Origin: Crossaster papposus
Lineage: Eukaryota > Echinodermata > Asteroidea > Velatida > Solasteridae
Length of the DNA stretch: 64,000 nucleotides
Direction of reading: 5' to 3'
Assembly (NCBI GenBank): GCA_037893245.1
Contig: JBAIAA010001113.1
Location: 395,453-459,452, forward strand
A program made the position numbers and the translations under genes. This document shows, piece by piece, positions 57,242 to 64,000 of this stretch. The notes below the pieces were generated by a model that saw nothing but the letters and a program-made list of their open reading frames with translations, was not told the DNA's origin and did no database searches. Each line of letters begins with the position of its first letter. Position 1 is the first letter of the stretch.

Positions 57242-58013
57242 TAAGCCCCAGTCCCACCGTGGCGATGTTTTTGCGAACCATAACGATCTAGCGTTCGTGG
57301 AGAAAATCGCTTTGGGCGTTCTGATTCGTTTCAGTTCGTTCTTGTTCTGTTAAACTGTCCTGTGCATCGTGCAGATCGTCTCGATTCGCGGAGGCGCTAC
57401 GACAGTTTTGAAACGTTCAAAACTGTCGTTGCACTGCAACGATTTAAAGGGATCGTATACGTTTGGAAATTACTCCAAAAATTAATGGCAATAAAAACTT
57501 ACTTGGTAAGAAGTACAGCAGCTTTGGATAGTATAATGCATTTTTAGAAACTTTTCACTTCGAAGTACTGTGGTTATAAAAAAAGATATCCAAAAATTTG
57601 AATCTGAGAAGCGTTACTGCAGTGATGTTTCTCAGATTGTGTATTCCAATGCAGATTATTCTTCCTGCGTGGACATAACCGCTCCAGATTTTCGGCAATA
57701 TCTCAACATCGCTACCACCTTTTGAAATGAAATTTTCACAGGTTAGTTTTATGGTATATATCTATAACTATATAGGATTGAAACAAACAATGGGTTCCAA
57801 TTACCAAACGTATACGATCCCTTTAATCATAATTCGCCCAATTGTATTCGCGTGTAATCCTTCTTCATCTTTGTCGTTTCTCAACCAGGAATCTGGAACC
57901 AATCTAGGAATCCCGTTGGCAGTTTATTCGTGGCCCAAATCGTTGTACCAATTTCGTGCTATTTCCTTGTGGTTCGCTAAAAAAAAAATCGCCACAGTGG
58001 GCCTGAGGCTTTA
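57242..58013. mobile_element. CGA-motif inverted-repeat element (interrupted by family F MITE)
   Basis: Left end TAAGCCCCAGTCCCACCGTG, then GCGAACCATAACG; right end GTGGTTCGCT...AATCGCCACAGTGG, then GCCTGAGGCTTTA. These are mutual inverted repeats of about 40 bp. The body is full of AACGAT, TTCGT and CGATT words. A 383-bp TTAA-bounded MITE was inserted later at 57.44-57.83 kb. No coding capacity. Confidence 0.75.
57448..57822 (+). mobile_element. Family F MITE, TTAA-flanked, inserted in a CGA-type element
   Basis: Perfect 19-bp terminal inverted repeat AGGGATCGTATACGTTTGG with TTAA on both sides (57444-57447 and 57823-57826). TTAA duplications are known for piggyBac and Kolobok elements; purine-first ends fit Kolobok better. 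No coding capacity. Confidence 0.88.
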
Positions 58014-58051
58014 GTAGTTGGGTTTGTAGTTCGTGAATGGTTTGCGCAAGT

Positions 58052-58205
58052 ATTGGAAAAGCTACATTTATACATAGCCGATGCCCAGCGATCTGCAGAC
58101 GATTTTTATATATTAGAAATTCGTCTCTATTCGCGTTTGATCGCCACAGAACTTTTGGAATTCCAAAGGTTATGGTGCAATGTGTAAACGTAGCTTTACT
58201 AAAGA
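58052..58205. mobile_element. Short CGA-type inverted-repeat element
   Basis: AAAGCTACATTTATACATAG near the left and TGTGTAAACGTAGCTTTACT near the right pair over about 20 bp. The interior has CGATC, GACGAT and TTCGTC words like the adjacent larger element. Confidence 0.55.
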
Positions 58206-58427
58206 CTGTGACATTGTGATGGGCGCCATGCGTGACACACGCGTAGTGTAATCGGCTGAATGAGAACATGCCCCGAATAATGATTTTGGGCGCAATTCAT
58301 CAGACCCGGAGAAATTTGAATTGAAATCAAAATTGTAAAATAATGTTTTTCTCGGAATATACAACATTCACATAGATAACGTTTGCTCAGGTTATAGTTT
58401 TCAAGCAAATGTCCTTAGACTAAGTTC

Positions 58428-58843
58428 AAAGGTAAGATACACTATTTGCAGATATCGAATTTTTTTTACTACCGAATTATTACGAAATATCTCACTTATT
58501 TGAAAGTAAATAATTTGTAGGCATCCAGCAAAATTATTTTGTGATAGATATTCTATAATTGTTCCGAAAAATTGAATGTTATAAAAAAATCACGATGCCG
58601 GGCGGCGACCGCGAAAAAAACACCAAGAACTATATAAGAACCACTGCCCGACGCCGGTTTAAAACGAGCGCCGTTTTTCTTGCTTTTCTCAGCAACCATG
58701 ATTGTAAAACTTCGGACAGGTCAGTTAAACGATTGCGCCTACACGTGCAACATGGCGGCCTGGCGACAATCAAATTCGAATTCAGCCTCCTCGAATTGAC
58801 CGTAGTAGCCATTCCTGAGATTTTTAAGGGGATAGATTTTGAC

Positions 58844-58878
<35 letters not shown>

Positions 58879-59102
58879 CTTTCAGGTTGCCACCATAAAT
58901 CACGAACTGACTTCATTTTCCAGGCGAGATGGGTTTTGGGGTCCACCGTCTATTTCAAACAAAAAATTAATTCTGCAAATTAGAGCATCCATGATTGTAA
59001 AACTTCGAACAGATCAGTTAATCGATATTTACTATAAAATACAACCCCCAAATCCACCCATTCCTGATGATTCAAGCAATTACCAATAGTGTATCATACC
59101 TT
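58428..59102 (+). mobile_element. Family A MITE with internal insertion and partial repeat of its right part
   Basis: A full left part runs to the segment around TCAGTTAAACGATT (58733). About 250 bp of unrelated DNA including a long C run follows. Then the segment CATCCATGATTGTAAAACTTC reappears and the copy ends normally. The segment before the foreign block is repeated after it. Confidence 0.8.
58845..58876 (+). repeat. Poly(C) tract inside a split family A MITE
   Basis: About 32 C in the foreign block within the 58.4-59.1 kb MITE. Confidence 0.95.
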
Positions 59103-59138
59103 TAAAGGCAGAGAGTGTACTATTTATCAGTTGTGCGT

Positions 59139-59395
59139 TCATGGTTGCTGAGAAAAGCAAGAGATACGACGTTCGTTTTCAACCGGCGTCGGTCAGTTTT
59201 TATTATCTTGTTCTTGGTTTTTTTTGTCCGGCGATCGTTTTAGAAAATTACATTTTTCGGAACAATTACAGGATATCTAGCGCAATAATTTAGCTGGATG
59301 CCTACAATCATTATTTACTTTCAAATAAGTATAAGATATTTCGTAATAATTCGGTAATATTTTTATTTCGATATCTGCAAATGCCGTGTATCCTT
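59139..59395 (-). mobile_element. Family A MITE, opposite orientation
   Basis: Lacks its outermost right portion; ends ATATCTGCAAATGCCGTGTATCC. Lies 37 bp from the preceding copy, tail to tail. Confidence 0.82.
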
Positions 59396-59618
59396 TGCCA
59401 TTATACAAGAATATTATACAATATTAAGGGCAGCTATAATGAAAAGGGTTTTGAGGATGCCATTCATAATGAACGTGGTAATGTAGACAATTTGGGCTTT
59501 ATAGCAAAATGTTCAAGAATATAGCCTGGCCTATTATGAGTAGCGCCTTCATTAATAACTATAACGTAGCCGACGATCAACAAAACAATTTTAATATTTG
59601 TTCGTGAATAGTATTTAA

Positions 59619-59990
59619 AGGGATCGTATACGTTTCGTAATTGGAACCCACTGTTTGTTTCAATCCTATTTAGTTATAAAACTAACCTATGAAAATTTCA
59701 TTTCAAAAGGTGTTAGCGATTTGAGATAATGCCGAAAAATCTGGAGCGGTTATGTCCACGCAGGGAAGAATAATTTGCATTGGAATACACAATCTGAGAA
59801 ACGTCACTGCAGTATTACGCTTCTCAGATTCAAATTTGTGGGCATAAAAAGTAATATCCTTTTCCATAACCGCAGTACTTCGAAGTGAAAAGTTTCTAAA
59901 AATGCATTATACTATCATTGTACTTTTTACCAAGTAAGTTTTTATTGCCATTAATTTTGGGATTAATTAACAAACGTATATACGATCCCT
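59619..59990 (-). mobile_element. Family F MITE, second copy, inverted
   Basis: TTAA at 59615-59618 and 59991-59994. The interior is closely similar to the copy at 57.45 kb in reverse orientation, with slightly decayed ends. Confidence 0.88.
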
Positions 59991-60608
59991 TTAAACGTTA
60001 AAAATAGACCTTGCCTCCTATTTGTAGCTCTTATTGCCTCTTATTCTTGTCGTCTGAATTCTAGAATATAAGTGTGGAAATATAGGAGACAGCAATACTC
60101 ATAATAACGTGTGAAGAAAAACACAAGCTGCCCTAAACGAGATAAAAAAGTGTTCTATACGGCTGCTGTGGAGGCAACAACTCTCTCGACACAGTAATGT
60201 CAAATTAGTAAAAAGAGTCCTTCCGTGGTGTAGATACGAAATGGAAACTACAAATTAGGAGAGAGGGGGTGAAATCCCGGGTTTTGAACTCTCCAAAAGA
60301 TGAGAGCACAGGAAGAGGAGACAGGATTGATGAGAGGGAAGTCTGTATAGTTCTTCTGCGGTTCGTAGTAATCAGCCTGGGTGGTTATCCAGCTGAGTGA
60401 CAGGCCGGGGAGAGTGCTGCAATTTACCCGCTAATTCCCTCCTCTGTCGTCGCCGGCGAAGGGGGTCATTCGGTTCTTTCTTTTTCCCACTGTCTGTTGG
60501 GGCTAATGCTGCGGCATTTCGCGAGGCTAATAATAACTATCTCGGCTCGCTGCTTCCATCTTACATGGATAGGGACCCATGGTTGTGTGTGGGGGAAGGG
60601 GGATGTTG

Positions 60609-60623
60609 GGGGGGGGGGGGGGT

Positions 60624-60654
<31 letters not shown>

Positions 60655-60660
60655 GGGGGG
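60609..60660 (+). repeat. Poly(G) tract
   Basis: About 50 nt of G with two T interruptions, part of the set of long G or C runs in this window. Flanked by higher-complexity sequence at 60.39-60.60 and 60.66-60.75 kb. Confidence 0.95.
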
Positions 60661-61423
60661 TGTTGATAATCATGATGGGCGATGGTGATGATCTCTGCGA
60701 ATGGATTGATGCAGGAGATAGATAGGTTGTCGCCCCGGTCTCACCCGGTCAGTGTCCCCTTTCAAATTGTGCCATTGCGCGTGTGTCAACGTTTTTGCAT
60801 TGACATTTCGTATAAAAAAACAAAAAACGGAGTTTTAATTTTCTTTCACCTCTAATGCCCTGCTTTCACTTACGCTACGAACATTCCGAATCGTGCCGAA
60901 TCGGAAATTGTCAAAATTCGTGGGGATTCGGTAAAAAAATGAAAAAATTCGTGAAGATTCGGGGGTAGGGTACGAAGCTGTTACGACTTAATTACGAAAG
61001 ACTTACGACAATTCGTGGCGAATTCGGGTTGAAAAATATCCCGAATGTCAAGAATGGGTTAAGAAACAGGTACGATTTCAAAGAATCAGGTAAGGAATTG
61101 TACGAATAAGGTTACGACCTCACTTACGAATATGCCGAATTCATGTACGAATCCACTACGATTTCGACGATTAAGTTACGACTACTACGACTTCTCTACG
61201 AATAGTTTACGATAATCGGCATTGTTCGTGACATTTCGGCATATTATTGGGTCACGAAAGGCTATAAAAATCGGACCTGATTCGTGGCCGATTCCGTGAC
61301 CGATTGGTACTTGATTCGTACTACATTCGGGATAGTCGTGCCCTGTTTCGGGATGTGGGTCCACGAATTTGAGGAGACATGAATGACCAAGAATAGCCCA
61401 GAATGCAAAAGAAATCGATTATG

Positions 61424-62329
61424 CAGGCGTCACACTGTCCCGAAATTGACACCAGATGGCCATACGAATATGGAATTTTGAATTTCGCGCCGAAGATGGC
61501 CCCGGACTTGGTCAACAGCCAATCAACAGCCGAAGCAAGTACGATGCCTACAGAAGGTCACACGATGACACCCGAACCACACACGAAGGCAACACGAAGA
61601 TGTGAATTTGTATTAGGTAGTTTACCCGCAGGACACACGAAGGCCACACGAAGGCCACACGATGGCTACAACGACATCGTGTTGAGAGTACGATGCGTTC
61701 GAACTAGGTCATGAAGGCGTCACGTGAGCTCCCAATGGTATAAAACCTGAATGAGGAAGATGCTCTGAGGCTTGTTTATGTCCACGTTACCATGATACAT
61801 GGGAATCGCTTGAGCTACTCAAATTCGGCTGTCTTCGCCGACACCGGTGGTCCCATCTCGATGTCATCGTACTATAATACGATGGCTACGCGACGCGACG
61901 GCATTGCAAGGGCTTCACGTAGTCGTGTTTGCCTCCCTAAGACAATCGGGCAGGCTTCTTGTGTCCTTCATATTGTCTTCGTGAGGCGAAAAATGCCCGA
62001 TTGCACCGATGATCACACGAAGTAAAGACGAAGATGACACGATTTGCCAAGATGCCCTCACGATGGCCTTACGAAGGGCAAAATGGGCACACGAATTCAA
62101 CACGAAAATGAACCTTCGCAAGGGTCTTTCGTCAATTTTTTGGCATGCCAAAGATTTTGCCACTGCTCACGGAAGTTATTGCCGGGAGCCTGAGAAACTC
62201 TACAGGCGGTCATACGATGGCTTAAGATGCCCTCACGAATGACCCGATGTTTTACGATCAGAGCCGAATTGAACATTCCCTTTATCGTATAGCCATCTGG
62301 TGTCAAATTCGGGACAATGTGACGCCTGG
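61424..62329. mobile_element. Inner CGA-type element 1
   Basis: About 45-bp ends: CAGGCGTCACACTGTCCCGA, then TTGACACCAGATGGC and ATACGA, mirrored at the right as TCGTATAGCCATCTGGTGTC, then GGGACAATGTGACGCCTG. The body repeats CACACGAAGGC, CACGATGGC and ACGAT words irregularly. Confidence 0.82.
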
Positions 62330-62333
62330 CAAT

Positions 62334-63185
62334 TTATGCTAGGTTCCCACTGTCGTGCGATCCGTTACGAACGCCACGATTGGCCATTCGTAGCTGATCG
62401 TGGAGTTTTTGTTTCCTTTTCTGAAATTTAACGTTTGGATACGAGTTGATGCGAGTCGATACGCTCTGGTAAGATTTGGTGCGCTTGGATGCGATATAGT
62501 CACGATTGGTCAATTTCAGATGACACGATCGGTTACGATCTGGTTCTCCCGTTCAGATACGATCATATACGTTCCGATAGGATTGTCAGATTGAGTCCAC
62601 GATTGGGTCCCGATATGACACGATCAGCACGATCGGAGTCCCTGATTTGGGACGATCTGGTACGTTCAAATACGTTCCGATACGTTCCGAAACGATCATC
62701 ACGAACCGATTTGCTCTGTTGCGATCGGATACGATTGTGATCGCGATGTCTTTCACGATCGGGATCGAGAGTGATCACGATTTGAGCCACGATTGGACCC
62801 CGACGCGTATATATGTACAGCCCCGACTGACCATGGACTTAATTGTTTCTTGAACTTCTACAGAGTGAAGACTACAACCCACAATCAGATCGCAGCGCAT
62901 CTCAACAGAGGTGGTGTTTGTCTTGTCCAAGGTAGAAGCCGATCACCACGATTTGGAAGCACGATTAGATGCGATCTGTCGCGCTTTGTTACGATCCATT
63001 ACGATCTGATGCGATGATCACGATTGAAAATTAATCATGTTGATCGTAGAAAATGTTTGAACCGTTCAAAAAATGTCTACGATCCACACGATTGTCACGA
63101 CTGACCTCAAGATCTGATAAGATCTGACTACCCCGACTACTCCACGATTAAGACCACGAAAGGTGATAGTGGGAACCTAGCATAA
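62334..63185. mobile_element. Inner CGA-type element 2
   Basis: Ends TTATGCTAGGTTCCCACTGT and GATAGTGGGAACCTAGCATA are mutual inverts over about 20 bp. The body is filled with TACGATC, CACGATC and GATACG words in both orientations, different in detail from element 1. It begins 4 bp after element 1 ends. Confidence 0.8.
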
Positions 63186-63343
63186 GAACTGCAAAAAAAC
63201 GTTTGAAAATTATCTACGAACCGGACAAATTTCCGATTCGGGACGATTCGGGATATTCATAGCGTAAGTGAAAGCGGGGAATACAATGACGGATTTGGTT
63301 TAACTCGATAACCCTGAACATACCACAAAACAAAGGGTGAGGT

Positions 63344-63347
<4 letters not shown>

Positions 63348-63374
<27 letters not shown>
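63348..63374 (+). repeat. Poly(G) tract
   Basis: About 27 G, shortly after the end of the outer CGA-type element. Confidence 0.95.
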
Positions 63375-63716
63375 TGGTAGTTTGTCACACATATCTTGCC
63401 TCACGCGACCTACCCACAATGATTTACGATTTCAACGTTTTTTTTTACAACATTCAAAACCCCTGGCTTCGGCTCCTACTCCAGCACATTGTTAAACTGC
63501 ACGAATGAAGAGCACGAATGAGACGCTCTGCTCGCTACGCTTCGCTCGCTACGCTCACTTTCACTTTCAGAGATCGTAACTAAATGGCCCATATGAAGCA
63601 AGAAATGAGACATGCAGAATGTTGTGGTTTCTCAGAATTTTTTTAAACTTTTTATGGGGGGAGGGGTTGTCAGGTAACAATAGTCCAAAGAGTGTAAAGG
63701 TATGGGGTACTAAGGT

Positions 63717-63732
63717 GGGGGGGGGGGGGGGT

Positions 63733-63771
<39 letters not shown>
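63717..63771 (+). repeat. Poly(G) tract
   Basis: A G run of about 54 nt with one T, the longest nearly pure G run here. Length may be assembly-dependent. Confidence 0.95.
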
Positions 63772-64000
63772 GGCTCTGTCTTATATCGTGCGGGGTATAA
63801 AATGGCTGCCCCACTTATTACATTGCTACACCCCTACCAATAATCGATGCGCGCATCCCTACCAAAGATGGCGATGGCTGTCACCCGATTAAGCAAAGGG
63901 TTCAGTATGCGAGGCGTTGGGAATCAGAGCCAGCCGAAACCTCTCAAAACAAACTATAAGGCAAATCGCCTAAAAGGCAAAAAAGCGCATCTTCCACGAG

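Larger units (their letters stand above)
53660..60855. other. 3' flank, repeat-rich, no gene supported
   Basis: AT-rich DNA holding A/GAA microsatellites (54.38-54.43 kb), family C-like, hAT-like, A, F and CGA-type elements. The stretch 55.48-55.88 kb has a 138-codon + frame without recognisable motifs. The block 60.16-60.60 kb is of higher complexity and lacks repeats; it could be regulatory. No exon of a known family was seen. Confidence 0.5.
60856..63283. mobile_element. Outer CGA-motif inverted-repeat element, containing two inner elements
   Basis: Left end CCTGCTTTCACTTACGCTAC then CGAATCGTGCCGAATCGG; right end reads as its near complement (CCGATTCGGGACGATTCGGG then TAGCGTAAGTGAAAGC), about 55 bp each. 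The body 60.91-61.42 kb is saturated with TTACGA, TACGAA and ATTCG words. Two other inverted-repeat elements occupy 61424-62329 and 62334-63185. No long open frames of note. Confidence 0.8.
63284..64000. other. Window end, repeats only
   Basis: Two poly(G) tracts and a repeat with GCTCGCTACGCTTCGCTCGC near 63.52-63.55 kb, part of which (CTTCGGCTC and AACTGCACGAATGAAG) resembles 49.27-49.32 kb. No gene seen. Confidence 0.6.

Noticed and set aside
58559..59089. 176-codon frame
   Set aside because: Runs entirely through a family A MITE and a poly(C) tract (poly-Pro); not a gene.
61400..62250. Several 60-100 codon frames in the CGA-rich elements
   Set aside because: Both strands are open at similar length because ACGA/TCGT words avoid stops; no domain seen.

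Overview
The window reads as genomic DNA of a marine invertebrate deuterostome, most likely an echinoderm. The evidence is one split gene with typical metazoan GT-AG introns, an AT-rich background full of short inverted-repeat transposons, ACATGT-type microsatellites and very long poly(G)/poly(C) tracts. The phylum is an inference from the repeat style and from the T-box protein; nothing here fixes the species. No bacterial operons, rRNA or CRISPR arrays were seen.

The only gene I can support is a T-box transcription factor of the Tbx1/10 subfamily on the + strand. Eight coding exons (8580-8832, 20667-21036, 42158-42239, 44207-44398, 45465-45620, 47770-47837, 49683-49810, 50948-51348) join in frame into a 549-residue protein. 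Splice phases match at all seven junctions. The T-box (about residues 178-370) is split over exons 2-6. An eh1-like motif lies near the N-terminus, a basic nuclear-localisation stretch sits just before the T-box, and the C-terminus is rich in Tyr, Pro and Ser. Introns 1 (11.8 kb) and 2 (21.1 kb) are large; the other five are 1.1-2.1 kb.

Layout: 1-7.3 kb upstream sequence with a CpG-rich block at 3.2-4.2 kb; 7.3-8.58 kb likely promoter and 5' UTR; 8.58-51.35 kb the Tbx1/10 gene; 51.35-about 53.4 kb likely 3' UTR, overlapping a CpG-rich block with a TATA box at 52.1-52.6 kb; 53.4-64 kb repeat-rich flank.

Mobile DNA dominates the non-coding part. A MITE family with TTAA flanks (family A, 14 full or partial copies) carries an internal GCGATCGC palindrome. 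A second TTAA family (F, 2 copies), several foldback or inverted-repeat families (B, C, H, I), two hAT-like MITEs with target duplications, SINE-like copies and a foldback element carrying a tRNA-like sequence are also present. The most unusual structures are at 57.2-58.2 kb and 60.86-63.28 kb. These are inverted-repeat elements whose bodies are saturated with short ACGA/TCGT motifs, and one outer element contains two different inner elements lying 4 bp apart. They resemble in style the foldback (TU-type) elements known from sea urchins, and they are my main candidate for something undescribed.
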